Source: Anaeramoeba ignava (Eukaryota; Metamonada; Anaeramoebidae). From it: 64,000 bases of DNA. The notes under the pieces were generated by a model, which was not told the origin of the DNA, did not search any database, and saw only the letters and a list, made by a program, of their open reading frames with translations. The stretch is taken from contig JAPDFW010000114.1 in assembly GCA_028826165.1 (NCBI GenBank), positions 356,001 to 420,000 of the forward strand, given 5' to 3'. Of this stretch, positions 31,701-43,669 are shown one piece after another. The translations under genes were made by a program, and so were the position numbers. The first letter of the stretch is position 1, and each line of letters opens with the position of its first letter.

Positions 31701-33304
31701 TAATTTCGATTTTATTTTGATTTTAAATTTTAATTTTAATTTTAATTATAATTTTAATTTTAATTTTAATTTTAATTTTAATTTTAAATTTAAATTTAAT
31801 TTTAATTTTAATTTTAATTTTAATTTTAATTTTAATTTTAATTTTAATTTTAATTTTAATTTTAATTTTAAATTTAAATTTAATTTTAATTTTAATTTTA
31901 ATTTTAATTTTAAATTTAAATTTAATTTTAATTTTATATTTTAGTCATAAAGATGGAGTAATTAGAATTTGGGATATCACTTCTTATTCTCTTAAATTTG
32001 TTGCAGAATTGAATATTAAAGACTACATAAATGAATTTAATCGAAATCATAAAAAAAAACTTAATTTACCAACTAATTTGGAAATTGCTTCCGTTTGGTT
32101 TTGTTTTGATCAAAAACTTATTATTACAAATTTCAAAAGTGGAGAAATTTTTTCTTTTGAATTTTCAAACGAAAACAAAGAAGTTATAATAGTTAAAAAT
32201 TCACCTGTAAATGAAAATGATGAAGTTATTGAAGTTGTTCAACTTGAAGAAGAAAAAAAGGAAAATCAAAAGGAAAATCAAAATGAAAATTTAAATGAAA
32301 ATCAAAATGAAAATGAAAATCAAGATGAAGATGAAATTAATATTGAAAACTTAGTTGAAGAAAAACAAGAATTCAAATTAGTTTATGCAAATTATTTACA
32401 CATAAATCAACACACATTTTTGAGAATTCAAGAAGCCAAGAAATGGATTGTTATTGCTGAAAATTTGGGCAATATAGAAATTATAGATCTTTCCAATTTT
32501 CAACTTTTACTTTCTTTTGATTTATCTAAACTAACAATTGATGAAAAATCAGAAGAATTTTCTCCTCTAACTTCATTTGAAATTTCTAATATTGGAAAGG
32601 ATTTGAATACCTTTTTTTTGGTTATAAATCAAAAGGGAAATTATTTTGGTATTGATTCAAATACTCAAGAAATTATTTTCAAAAAATTCGCAAATGAATC
32701 ATTGATTGCGAAGACAATATTGCATTTCAAAGAAAAAAAAGATTCAAAGGATCAATTATTGATTTGTTATGAAAATCAAATTGAAATTGTTGAGATTGAA
32801 AACCTCAAACAAATTGCAAAACAATCACTTGAATTTCCTTTAAAAGATGCATTTTTACTTGAAATTTCAACTCAAAACTTTTTTGGAATTGTTGGAAAAA
32901 ATGGGCAATTTTGTTTGTATTCAAGTTTGGATTTTGAATTGATTTTTTCAGAAAATATTTCAAATTATTTAGGAATTCCTCTTTCTGTTTTTGAAAATGG
33001 ATTTTATCATATATTTATTGATACAAGAGCTTTATGGATTTCTCAAGAAGGAGAAATTGGTAGAATTTCTTTATTGAAAAAAGAAAATGTTCTTAATTTA
33101 CCTTCTTGTTTACCTGAATTGGTTTATGATGATGATTCTGAATTGGAAACTGTTGAAAATAACAAAAAAGTCGAATCAAAAAATTTTTTGAAATTTCAAT
33201 CTCAATTAAATCGAATTATTTCTTCAAGAGTTGATATTGAATCTGATTCAAGAATTTTTTGTTCCATTGAAAATATGGAAAAAATCAAAAAAAATTTGAT
33301 TTGA
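28764..33304 (+). CDS. Tomosyn/lethal giant larvae family WD40 protein, 7 exons
   Basis: Exons 28764-28784, 28858-28973, 29060-29884, 29957-30418, 31033-31284, 31369-31611 and 31945-33304 join in phase to give 1,092 residues. The family opening is clear: VHHGIPTDLLCIDYDSIHSLLAIGTKSSKIKILGYPGIEEFF, the first blade of the double beta-propeller. Later blades include ISGYENGQLIIWST and GHKDGVIRIWDITSYSLKF. A low-complexity insert (about residues 89-294) of KDNE/DDEK repeats interrupts blade 2. Lgl/tomosyn proteins bind syntaxins or myosin and regulate exocytosis and polarity. I see no clear C-terminal R-SNARE motif, so it is closer to Lgl/Sro7 in length. The first exon is only 21 nt (MNKNLLQ). 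Confidence 0.88.
29190..29805 (+). repeat. Coding (GATAATGAAAAA)n repeat in tomosyn/Lgl
   Basis: About 615 bp of 12-bp units GATAATGAAAAA or GATGATGAAAAA that encode DNEK/DDEK. Both strands stay open, so the long reverse frames of I/F repeats are artefacts. The same unit occurs in reverse orientation in the neighbouring DENN gene. Confidence 0.9.
30419..31032 (+). repeat. Tomosyn/Lgl intron 4 with six interspersed 28-bp elements
   Basis: 614-bp intron of AATTTAATTTAATAATTT repeats in which a more complex element, ACAAATTTCATGTTTTTGGA plus ATATTTT, recurs about six times (near 30,469, 30,533, 30,638, 30,691, 30,826 and 30,917). Only one base differs in the fifth copy. No AG before the acceptor. 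Confidence 0.8.
31612..31944 (+). repeat. Tomosyn/Lgl intron 6, TTTTAA repeat
   Basis: 333-bp intron of the hexamer ATTTTA. The donor after ...LMTG splits a Gly codon (GG|T). Acceptor TATATTTTAG. No other feature. Confidence 0.85.
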
Positions 33305-33579
33305 TTCAATTTTGTTTTACTTTTTCTTTTTCGAACAAAACAAAACAAAACAAAACAAAACAAAACAAAACAAAACAAAACAAAACAAAACAAAACAATT
33401 TTTTTTATTTTTGAAATGAATTTTTTTAATTAATTAAAAAAAAAAAAACAAAAAAGAATTGAAAATTGAAATTTAATTTGAATTTAAAATTTAATTTGAA
33501 AATTAGAAATATTTTACAATTAAGATTAATTATGAATTAAAAGGATAAATTTGATCATCAACTATTTCCAAGAATTAAA
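33305..33579. other. Convergent spacer, AAAAC repeat
   Basis: Between two gene 3' ends. It contains about 13 copies of ACAAA at 33,335-33,398 and T/A runs that may serve polyadenylation. No gene seen. Confidence 0.6.
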
Positions 33580-36500
33580 TTAATTTTCATTATCATTTTC
33601 ATTATCATTTTCATTATCATTTTCATTATCTTTTTCATTATCATTTTCTTTATCTTTTTCATTATCATTATCTTTTTGATTTTCATTATCTTTTTGATTT
33701 TCATTTTCATTATCATTTTCATTATCTTTATTTTGATTTTCATTATCATTTTCATTATCTTTTTCATTATCTTTTTTATCATCTTTTTCATTATCATTTT
33801 TATTTTGATTTTGATTTTCTTTTTCATTATTATTTTGATTTTGATTTTCTTTTTTATTATCATTTTCATTATCTTTTTCATTATCATTTTCTTTATCTTT
33901 TTCATTATCTTTTTCATTATCATTTTCATTATCATTTTCATTATCATTTTTATTATCATTATCATTTTCATTATCATTTTCATTATCATTTTCATTATCA
34001 TTTTCATTATCACTTTCATTATCTTTTTCATTATCTTTTTCATTATCTTTTTCATTATCTTTTTCATTATCATTTTCATTATCATTTTCATTATCTTTTT
34101 CATTATCATTTTCATTATCTTTTTTATTATCATTTTTATTTTGATTATTTCCATTTCCAAAACCAAATTCAGCTGGTTCATTTTTTCCAGCCATATAATT
34201 AGTTAATGAAGAATGTTTCATTGCTTCAACTAATTGTAAATCACAATAAAGAGAAAAACATTGAGTAACAATAAATTCTTCAAAAAATCTACGTTCTTTA
34301 TCTTCAACATTATTTAAAAAGCTTTCTTTAACAAAAATCATAACAGGATTATCTCTATCAGAAACATTTGATATTGTATGATCACGAAAATTCTTAAGTA
34401 AATCATTTAAATAAGCTCTAAAAACATCTAAAATTTCTTGAATAATTTTGAGCTTTGCAACTCTTTCAGAATTATCAATATTTGATTGTTCAAAAACAGA
34501 ATCATTTTCATTATCATTATCGTTTTGATTTTGATTTTGATTTTCATTTTGATTTTGATTTTGATTTTGATTTTGATTTTGATTTTGATTTTGATTTTGA
34601 TTTTGATTTTGATTTAAATTTATATTTGTAGTTAATTTTGAATTTGAAATTAAATTTGAATTTGAATTTGATTTTTTTGTTAATATATTCTCTGGATTTG
34701 AAATAACTGGTTCTGATAAAGCATTATCACTTTCATCAAAAGAATCAGATATTTTTCTTTGAATTGATTGATCATCCAAATTAATTGATCGAATATCTCT
34801 TCTTTCTATTTTCATTTCAGGACTAAAAATATGCATACTTCTGTGCTTGAACATATAGCGAACTTTTGATTTAGGGTTTGTGTTTGTGCTTGTATTTGTT
34901 TTTGTTTGCGTTAATCTTCTTTGATGAGAACGAAATTTATCTTCATTTTGTTTTTGATTTTTTTTTTCTCTTTGAAAAATTTTATAAATTTTTTTCTTCT
35001 TATTTGTTTTTTGTTTTTGATTTGCATTTTTTTCCATTTTTCTAAGAAGTAAAAATTCTTCAATTTTCGGTTTTAGTTTGGATTTAAGTGATCTAAGTCT
35101 TGGTAATTTTCGAACTGATTTTTTAGTTTTTGTTCGAAAAAGAAGTCGATTTTCATCAAGATTTATAAATACAAATTCTGAAGATCTTTCAATTCTTGAA
35201 ATTTGTTGGTTTATTCCAACAATAATTGGAACTGGTGCTTGAATAAAAGAATATAATTTTCTTGGAAGAATAGGAATAATAACACCTTGCCAAGCAAAAG
35301 GATGCAATAAAGGATAAAACGAGAAACTATTTTAATTTTAATTTTAATTTTAATTTTAATTTTAAATTTAATATTAATTTTAATTTTAATTTTAATTTTA
35401 ATTTTAATTTTAATTTTAATTTTAATTTTAATTTTAATTTTAATTTTAATTTTAATTTTAATTTTATAAATGAATTTTAATTTTAATATTAATATTAATT
35501 TTAATTTTAATTTTAATTTTAATTTTAATTTTATAAATGAATTTTAATTTTAATATTAATATTAATTTTAATTTTAATTTTAATTTTTAATTTTAATTTT
35601 AATTTTAATTTATTTACATAACTCGAGATAATTTTCTTAAATCTGAACTATAACATATAACAGATTTTTCCAACAATATTGCGCATAATAATGTTAAAAT
35701 ATTATCTAAAGTTATATTTGAAAAAAGTTCTTCAAAACACCATAAAGCATGATTCATATTTTCTTCAAGTGGAACTTCAAATATAATTGGTGAAAGAATA
35801 TCAATAAGTGAAAATTCCATTAAATCACCAGGTTTTGGAACTGAAATTTGATAAACATCATTTATAAAATTGAGAATTGTAGCATAACTAATTTCGAAAT
35901 TATCTGATCGACTCAAAGACTTTAAATTTTGATTTTAATTTTAATTTTAATTTTAATTTTAATTTTAATTTTAATATAAATTTTGATTTTAATTTTGATT
36001 TTAATTTTATAAATGAATTTTAATTTTAATTTTATAAATGAATTTTAATTTTAATTTTAATTTTAATTTTAATTTTAATTTTAATTTTAATTTTAATATT
36101 AATTTTAATTTTAATTTAAATTTTAATTTTGATTTTAATTTTAATTTTAATTTTAATTTTAATTTTAATTTTAATTTTAATTTTAATTTTAATTTTAATT
36201 TTAATTTTAATTTTAATTTTAATTCTATAAATAAATTTTAATTTAAATTTTAATTTTAATTTTAATTTTAATTTTAATTTTAATTTTAATTTTAATTTTA
36301 ATTTTAATTTTAATTTTAATTCTATAAATAAATTTTAATTTAAATTTTAATTTTAATTTTAATTTTAATTTTAATTTTAATTTTAATTTAAATTTTGATT
36401 TTGATTTTAATTTTAATTTTAATTTTAATTTTAATTTTAATATTAATATTGATTTTAATTTTAATATTAATATTGATTTTAATTTTAATTTTGATTTTAA

Positions 36501-37450
36501 TTTTAATTTTAATTTTAATTTTAATTTTATAAATGAATTTTAATTTTAATATTAATTTTAATTTTAATTTTAATTTTATAAATAAATTTTAATTTTAATT
36601 TCGAAATAACCTGTGTTTGAAAAGAAATCCTTTCTTTAATAAAATTTGAAAGATTATAAATAGTCAAAGATTTTGCCAATTTCTTAATAATTCCATTTTG
36701 TTTCATATTTAAATATTCCATCGCAAGTAAAGTAAATAAGAAATCAAAAAACAAATCAAAAAAAGGGAATCTCGTAAGCAAACAAATACAAAGTTGACCA
36801 TAAAGACGGTCATTATCCAAATCAGATTCTGAATAGTCTTTTCCTTGAGCAAAACTGGGAAAAAGTGAATGTAAAGTCCACAAATGAATAGACATTCCAT
36901 AGACAGTACCATTAGGCACTGTCAATAAAAACGTGAAGAAATTTAAATCACCAAGTTTTTTCTCTTTGAATTCATTATCTTGTTCGTCGTTGAAAGTCTC
37001 CTTTTGAAGTCCACTTTTCTTTCTTCGCCATGTTCGTTTTTTATATGTTTTGACTTGATTCTTGATAATCGTCTCGTTTGAATTTTGAGACTCCGTTTTC
37101 CGTAAAGATTCGTTTGTTGAGACAGGTTTATACATTCTCACTCCGTTTGGGAAACAAAATGATGCAAGTTCGGACAAATTTATACCCGGATCCATCTTGG
37201 GTATCTCGAAAAGTATTTCGGGTTCAAACACCTTCAGTCCGTTAACCGCATTCTCCATATTAGGATCTTTCACTCCTGCTACAATAATGTTCTCAAATAA
37301 ATGCTGTGGAAATGGAGATAAAAGATCTGACGTGATTTGCATTTTGGAATCTATTTGTTGATTCTTCATCAAAATTTCAGAATCAATTGTCAGCGTGTTT
37401 CGTGTTTTTTTTGTCATGTTTTTTTGATTTGTTGTAAAAAGTTTCTTCAT
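33580..37450 (-). CDS. DENN domain protein (Rab GEF-like), 3 exons
   Basis: Exons 37450-36611, 35919-35618 and 35326-33580 give 962 residues. Residues about 40-240 form uDENN (HLFENIIVAGV, ...ILFEIPKMDPGINLSELASFCFPNGVRM, NFFTFLLTVPNGTVYGMSIHLW, LCICLLTRFPFFDLF). Residues about 280-440 form the central DENN (NHALWCFEELFSNITLDNILTLLCAILLEKSVICYSSDLRKLS, then PLLHPFAWQGVIIPILPRKL and APVPIIVGI). After a long basic, Asn/Gln-rich insert, dDENN appears (NPVMIFVKESFLNN, RRFFEEFIVTQCFSLY, about 650-770). The last ~185 residues are a KDNE/NDNE repeat. DENN proteins activate Rab GTPases in membrane traffic; the target is unknown. The first and second introns are TTTTAA repeats. Confidence 0.9.
33590..34140 (-). 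repeat. Coding (AATGAAAAAGAT)n repeat in the DENN gene tail
   Basis: About 550 bp of the 12-bp unit on the minus strand, encoding NDNEKDNE. It is the same unit as in the tomosyn/Lgl insert, in inverted orientation about 3.8 kb away. Confidence 0.9.
35327..36610 (-). repeat. DENN introns 1 and 2, TTTTAA hexamer repeats
   Basis: Intron 1 spans 35920-36610 (691 bp) and intron 2 spans 35327-35617 (291 bp), flanking exon 2. Both are ATTTTA hexamers with interspersed TTTATAAATGAATTTTA units. Confidence 0.85.
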
Positions 37451-37701
37451 TTTTTTTGATAATTATTTTTTTATTTTAAGATTTTTTTTTTGTTAAATGC
37501 AAAAGATGTTATTAATATTAATAATAATAAAATATTATTTAATAAAACAGTTAAAAATTATTTAATTGCTTTTTAGATTGTAAAATTTCTTTTTTTTTTT
37601 AATTATTGAAAAAGAAAAAAAAATGAAAAATAAAAAATGAAAAAAAAAAAAATTTTTTTCTTCTTTTTTTTCTCTTTATTTTTTTTCTCTTTTTCTTTAT
37701 A
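37451..37701. promoter_or_regulatory. Divergent promoter, DENN and PP2C genes
   Basis: 251 bp between divergent starts. It holds AATGAAAAATAAAAAATGAAAA at about 37,622-37,642 and a pyrimidine tract TTCTTCTTTTTTTTCTC just before the PP2C ATG. These resemble the T-run/CA element at other promoters. Confidence 0.45.
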
Positions 37702-39070
37702 ATGATTATTAATCGGAAATATTTTCCTTTCATCATAAAAAACTCTTCAAAAACATCTTTTCTTAAAATATTTCTTACCAAAAATAAATTTAAAAGATTT
37801 TTCAACAGTAAAAAAGACGAAAAAAAAAACAAACAAAACAATAAATCAATAAAAAGATATTTTGGAAAAGAGGATCAAGAAAAACAAAACAAAAAAATAC
37901 CTGAACTTTATTTTGAAGCAAGAGGCTGTTCAATAGGGCATCCAAATAAGAAAAATGGAGGAGAAGATTCATTTTTTATTTCAAAATTTTCAATTGGAGT
38001 TGCTGATGGAGTTGGAGGTTGGAGCAGAGTAAAAGGTGGTGATCCAGGTAGGTATGCAAGAGAGCTTATGCGATATTCCAAAGAGAGTATAGAAAGTTCT
38101 CAAAATAATCCTATTGATGTACTACAGTATGCTTATCAAAAAACGGATAAATCTATATTGGGAAGTTCAACGGCTGTAATTGGAATTTTATCTTCAAATT
38201 GTTTTTCTAATCCCCAAAAAATTAAAAATTCTCGGAATATAAAATCTAATTCCAACACACAAAAATCTAATCAACGCAAAAAGTAAGTTTATTTTTTGTG
38301 AAATTTTCCTTTTTATTCTTAAATTTAAAAAGCAAAAAAAATCTTTAATCCAAAAAATCCAAATTTTTTCACTATTTTTTTATCAATTCAAAAAATATAT
38401 GGAATTTTAACCATTTTAAATTTTATATTTATTTGTAAAAAATCCTTTAAATAATTCAAGAGCATTTTTTATAGCAGCAAATTTGGGAGATAGTGGATTT
38501 AAAGTTATTAGAAATAAGAAAATTATTCTTAGTTCAATAGAACAAACACATGGATTTAATTTTCCTTTTCAAATTGGAAAAAATAGTTCAGATAAACCTT
38601 CAGATGCAGATTTATATGAAATTGAAGTTGAAAAAGATGATATTATTATAATGGCAACTGATGGAATTTTTGATAATATTTTTGAACGAGAAATACTTGA
38701 AAAAATAATTGAATATCAAAAAGAATCAAATCAAAAAGAATTAAATCAAAAAGAATTAAATCAAAAAGAATTAAATCAAAAAGAATCAAATCAAAAAGAA
38801 TTAAATCAAAACCAATTTTCTTCAAATCAAAAAGAATTAAATCAAAAAGAATTAAATCAAAAAGAATTAAATCAAAAAGAATTAAATCAAAAAGAATTTT
38901 GGGGTGAAAAATTATCAAAAGATCTTGCAAATTTAGCAATTGAATATGGAAAAAATCCTAATTATATTTCTCCTTTTTCTGTTAATGCACTTAGAAATGG
39001 ATATTTTTATAAAGGAGGAAAATTAGATGATTCAACAATAATTATTGCTCAATTAAAAGAATTAATTTAA
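37702..39070 (+). CDS. PP2C-type protein phosphatase, PTC7-like, 2 exons
   Basis: Exons 37702-38282 and 38461-39070 give 396 residues. PTC7-type signatures are GCSIGHPNKKNGGEDSFF, GVADGVGGWSRVKGGDPGRYA, ANLGDSGFKVIR, MATDGIFDN and LDDSTIIIAQL. The metal-binding aspartates D102, D261 and D384 are present. PTC7 enzymes are Mn/Mg-dependent Ser/Thr phosphatases, mitochondrial in yeast. The first 60 residues have no Asp or Glu until DEK and are rich in Lys, Arg, Phe and Ser, so an organelle-targeting presequence is plausible (inference). An insert of NQKEL repeats (about residues 280-340) lies inside the catalytic domain between MATDGIFDN...EYQ and FWGEKLSKDLA, probably as a surface loop. Confidence 0.9.
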
Positions 39071-40059
39071 AATTCAATTTAATTCAATTTAAAAAAATAA
39101 AAACATTTAAAAAATAAAATAACATTTTTAGTTTATGAGATATTTATATTATTATTCTTTTTTTTCACATTAAAACCAACAAAAGTTTTCATTTCTTTTT
39201 CTTTCTTTTTTTTCATAATTGAAAATGAAAAGCAATTTTAGAACAAAATGAACAATTTTACAATCCAAATTTCTTGATAAATTTGTTTATAAATTTCTTG
39301 ATAAATTTGTTGATAAATTTGTTGATAAATTTGTTTATAAATTTGTTGTTAAATTTGTTTATAAATTTGTTGATAAATTTGTTGTTAAATTTGTTTATAA
39401 ATTTGTTGATAAATTTGTTGATAAATTTGTTTATAAATTTCTTTATAAATTTGTTTATAAATTTCTTTATAAATTTCTTTATAAATTTCTTTATAAATTT
39501 GTTATGAATTTGTTGATAAATTTCTTTATAAATTTCTTTATAAATTTCTTTATAAATTTCTTTATAAATTTCTTGATAAATTTCTTTATAAATCTGTTTA
39601 TAAATTTCTTGATAAATTTGTTTATAAATTTCTTGATAAATTTCTTGATAAATCTGTTTATAAATTTGTTGATAAATTTGTTGATAAATCTGTTTATAAA
39701 TTTGTTGATAAATTTGTTTATAAATTTGTTTATAAATTTGTTGATAAATTTGTTATGAATTTCTTGATAAATTTGTTGATAAATCTGTTGATAAATTTGT
39801 TTATAAATTTGTTGTTAAATTTGTTGTTAAATTTGTTGATAAATTTGTTGATAAATTTCTTGATAAATTTCTTGATAAATTTCTTGATAAATTTGTTTAT
39901 AAATTTGTTTATAAATTTCTTGATAAATTTGTTTATAAATTTGTTTATAAATTTCTTGATAAATTTCTTGATAAATTTCTTGATAAATTTCTTGTTAAAT
40001 TTCTTGTTAAATTTGTTGTTAATTTTGTTTATAAATTTGTTGATAAATTATTTGTAAAG
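39071..40059. repeat. Convergent spacer of AAATTTGTTGAT units
   Basis: About 200 bp of unique AT-rich 3' flank, then nearly 800 bp (39,265-40,055) of the 12-bp unit AAATTTGTTGAT with variants AAATTTCTTGAT and AAATTTGTTTAT. Open frames read as INLLINLF repeats and are not genes. Confidence 0.85.
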
Positions 40060-43000
40060 TTAAAGTAAAAGAACAGATGTTAAAACAGTTTGAGATTCTC
40101 CTTGAACTTCTAAACGTTCTTCAAAAGGAAGTTGTAAATTTTCATTTGGAGGAAACCAACAAAGTTCTTGAACAGTAAGAGAGGATTCATTCTTATAAAT
40201 TTTAATTAATTGAGAATCACAAGGACCAACAAGAATACCATTGGGTTTTAAATAACGAGTAAGAGAAACAAGGCGATTCCATTTGCAAGAAGCACCACAA
40301 AAAATTCTATCGAAACTACCATCAAAAGTGGAAGAAAAAACAAAAACATTTTTATTTTGGAAATTAATGGAAGCTAAAGAACAATGGTTCAAAAGCCTGA
40401 AACGTTCTGCATTTGATTCTGCAAATTGTACAATTTCATCAGTAATATCAATTGCTAAAACACTTCCTGAACTGCCTATCAAATATGCTGCAAGAACAGA
40501 AAGATGACCGCATCCACAACCAATATCCAAAAAAGACATTCCTTCGCTAAATTCTAATTCTTGAAGACTAATTGAATATAAATATGGGGCTGTAATTGTG
40601 AATCCAAGTGACTCCACGCGAATATTTTCATCTGGGAAATATGCATTTTGTGATAATTTTTTTGGCACAAATTCTTCTCTTGGCACAACAAGAAGAGCAT
40701 TCATGCATTTTTGATCATTTAAATATCCGTTTTCTGCATGACTTGATAATAATGTTGTTTGTTCTTGTGAATAATGTTTGATGTAATCTTGAATTGGATA
40801 TAATTCAACAAACTTAGTTGTTCTTTTGAATGGATATGTTTTGGCAAAATTAGATTTGGATAAAATGTCACGAAGCTTTTGCATTCTTTTTTTACTTTCT
40901 ACACTTGGTGAATATCTGCATAAAGAATGAGTTCGAAAGAATATCAAGGATCCATTTGAATCTAATAAATGCACAAATCTATGCAAATCTTTTCTGTGAA
41001 GAGAATACATGCAGATGATTTTGTCATATCCTCGTTTAATTTTGTCCGAAAATCGGGAATGTTTGGAAAGTCTTGAATGATTTTGTTTTTCATATTTGTT
41101 ATTTGTTATAATTTGTTGATTATGATTATTTTTGCTACTACTATTATTATTATGATGGTGATGGTGATGATGGTGATGATGATTCTTTTGTTGAATATTT
41201 TTATTTTGATTGTTGGCGATGTTGCTGTTTTGATTATTTTTCTTGATGATTTTTTTCTCTTCATCTTCTCCAAAATTTGAATTTTCAACATTGGGCTTTT
41301 TTCTTAATGAAATATTCTCATTAATTTCATCCTGTTTGTTTTCTGTTGATAAAGGATGCGCGAATCCATCCTTTCTCGTTATTTGATTTGGGAAATTAGC
41401 TTGAAAATCCTCTATATTGCAATTTGTAAAATAAATTTGAGAGAAATTCCTTTTGGGTTTGAAATCACGGAAATACGAAAGAATATTATTTTGAGCAAAT
41501 GCGAATTGATGTTGGTCGTGCTCCATAATATCACAAAGCCCTGCTTCACCGATAAGAAGAGATGCCATTGTAGGTAAAATTCCAGTTCCTGAACCGATAA
41601 TCAAAACATTAGAGCCTTGAGAAATCTCAGCGAAATCAAGGATGATTGAAAGAAGAGAAGGCGATATTTCAGTCATTTCAAGCTCGGGAATCTTCACAAA
41701 TATATCTCGAAGCACAGGATATTTTGATGTGTCTCGATGCGGAATGAAAAAGTTTCGCGGAACACAACAAAAACAATTTATCATTTCTTGTATTTTGATG
41801 ACTTTTGAGTTTACAAGTTCCGAAATCAAGACAAGCAGATCATCTCGAATTTCTTGAAAATTTGGATCATTGGAAAAAGATTCTTTTCCATCAAGATTTA
41901 ACTGTTTGAGAATGAGTTGCCGATCAATTATTGGTCTTGGTTGTTCTGTTTCGCAATCAAAAGGATCATCTGAAGGAAAATCAATTCCAAAATCAAAATC
42001 AAATTCTGATTCTGTGATTGAACGTGATAAGGAAAGTGAATAAAGAAAAGATTCTGGTTCAGAAACAGAATATGTGGGGATCGATTGGTCATAAAAATCA
42101 CTTTCATTCACTTCTCTACTGCTATCTGCTATAGTTGATGATGTGTCAATTGAATAGAATGAATCAGATGTTATTGGACTTGATGATTCATTTGTTCCAA
42201 AAAAATCTCCTGCTTGATACATCCATTGGATTAGAATTTTATTTTTGAGTGAAAAGTGTTTAAATTCTTCTTGTGATATTTTATTATCTTTATCCAAATC
42301 AATTTGATTGAATATTTGGTCGAGTATTTGAGAAAAATGCAATTTTTCACTTAAAATTGCTCTATATTTACATATTTATATTTATATTTATATTTATATT
42401 TATATTTATATTTATATTTATATTTTTTTTCAATTTTTAAATTTTTACTTTTTTTCGTTTTCTCCTCCATAATGATTAATTTCATTTGTTAAAATTTCAA
42501 AATGATTTTCATATGAATTTTTTAAAATTTTTTCAAGATCTTCTCTAACTATATATCCATCTTCATTTTGATCATAAACTCTAAATCCAACTTTATATTT
42601 TAATTTTAATATTAATTTTAATTTTAATTTTAATTTTAAATTTTAATTTTAATTTTAATTTTAATTTTAATTTTAATATTAATATTAATTTTAATTTTAA
42701 TTTTAATTTTAATTTTAATTTTAATTTTAATTTTAATTTTAATATTAATTTTAATATTAATTTTAATTTGGATTTTAATTTGGATTTTAATTTTAATTTG
42801 GATTTTAATTTTAATTTGGATTTTAATTTTAATTTTAATTTTAATTTTAATTTTAATTTTAATTTCTTTACATGAAATTCGTTGGTCAAATGTTCCATGA
42901 TCTAAAATTGCAACTCCATGAAGAAATTCTGAAAAAGCTTTGTTTAAAAAGAAAAAAGAAATTTAAAAAAAGATTTTAATTTTCCAAAAACAAAAAAAAA

Positions 43001-43387
43001 ATAAAAAAAAATTTTTTTAAATTAAAATTTCTTTTTTTTTTTTACTTATTAATTGAGAATTATCTTTATCAAAAACATGAAATAGTCTTTCTAAAAGAGC
43101 TGGATTTTCATTTGTAAAAATTTCTGACATTACTTCAACAAATTTATTCATTTTAAGTCCTTCTTCATTATCAGTATCTCTACAAAATCCATCATATAAT
43201 AACTTTGTTTGATCAAAAGGGACTTTTTTTAATTTAATTTAATTTATATTTTTAATTTAAATTAAATTAATTTTTTTTTTGTTTTATCGGTTAAAAAAAA
43301 TTTTTTAAATAAAAAAAAATAATGAAGAAAAAAGATCTTATAATTACAATTTGTTTGTGTTGAAAGTTCTTGTAATCGAAAAATCAT
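40060..43387 (-). CDS. EF-hand calcium sensor fused to two PCMT-like methyltransferase domains, 5 exons
   Basis: Exons 43387-43348, 43222-43046, 42937-42872, 42590-42449 and 42361-40060 join in phase to give 908 residues. Residues 1-190 resemble calcineurin B/neuronal calcium sensors, with loops DKDNSQLITFSE (65-76), DQNEDGYIVRED (101-112) and DLDKDNKISQEE (163-174). After an acidic Ser-rich linker comes a first PCMT-like domain (about 310-480, VPRNFFIP, VLIIGSGTGILPT at 395-407). A His/Asn-rich loop (ten His) follows, then a second one (about 680-900, VPREEFVP, LGFTITAPYLYS, FLDIGCGCGHLS at 752-763). PCMT enzymes repair isoaspartyl residues using SAM; calcium control of such an enzyme would be new to me. 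Exon 5 encodes both the last EF-hand and the PCMT domains without a stop, which supports a true fusion. Confidence 0.8.
42591..42871 (-). repeat. Intron 3 of the EF-hand/PCMT gene, TTTTAA repeat
   Basis: 281-bp intron of TTTTAATTTTAATATTAA units with a few TTTGGATTTTAA. The split codon becomes TTT, giving RISFGFRVYDQN, a continuous EF-hand. Confidence 0.8.
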
Positions 43388-43669
43388 TTTTTTTTCTTTT
43401 GCTTTTGTTTTTGTTAAAAAAAAAAAGAAATAGAAAAAACAAAAAGAGTTATTATTTTCAAATTTAAAAAAAAAACACACAAAAAAAGAAAAAAGAAAAA
43501 AGGAAAAAGGAAAAAAAGAAAAAGTGAAAGAAAAAAAATGATCTTTTAAAAATGAAAAAAAAAATTTTTTTTAATTTAAAAAAAAATGAAGAAAACAAAA
43601 AAAGTGAAAAAAAAATATTTTTATCATTTCATTTAATTTAAATTATTTTGATTCATTTCATTTTTAGAT
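43388..43669 (-). promoter_or_regulatory. Spacer between RRN3 and EF-hand/PCMT genes
   Basis: 282 bp holding the 3' flank of RRN3 and the promoter of the EF-hand/PCMT gene, both on the minus strand. It has several AAAAATGAAAAAAA copies (near 43,535-43,560 and 43,585). No gene seen. Confidence 0.45.

Noticed and set aside
39274-40057. Three consecutive plus-strand frames of INLLINLF repeats, resembling membrane proteins
   Set aside because: Pure 12-bp tandem repeat in a convergent spacer; no codon variation expected of a protein and no promoter.
40283-41857. Several plus-strand frames of 60-75 residues, including an M/V-rich one at 41077
   Set aside because: Antisense shadows of the EF-hand/PCMT exon; the 41,077 frame is the complement of its His/Asn tract.
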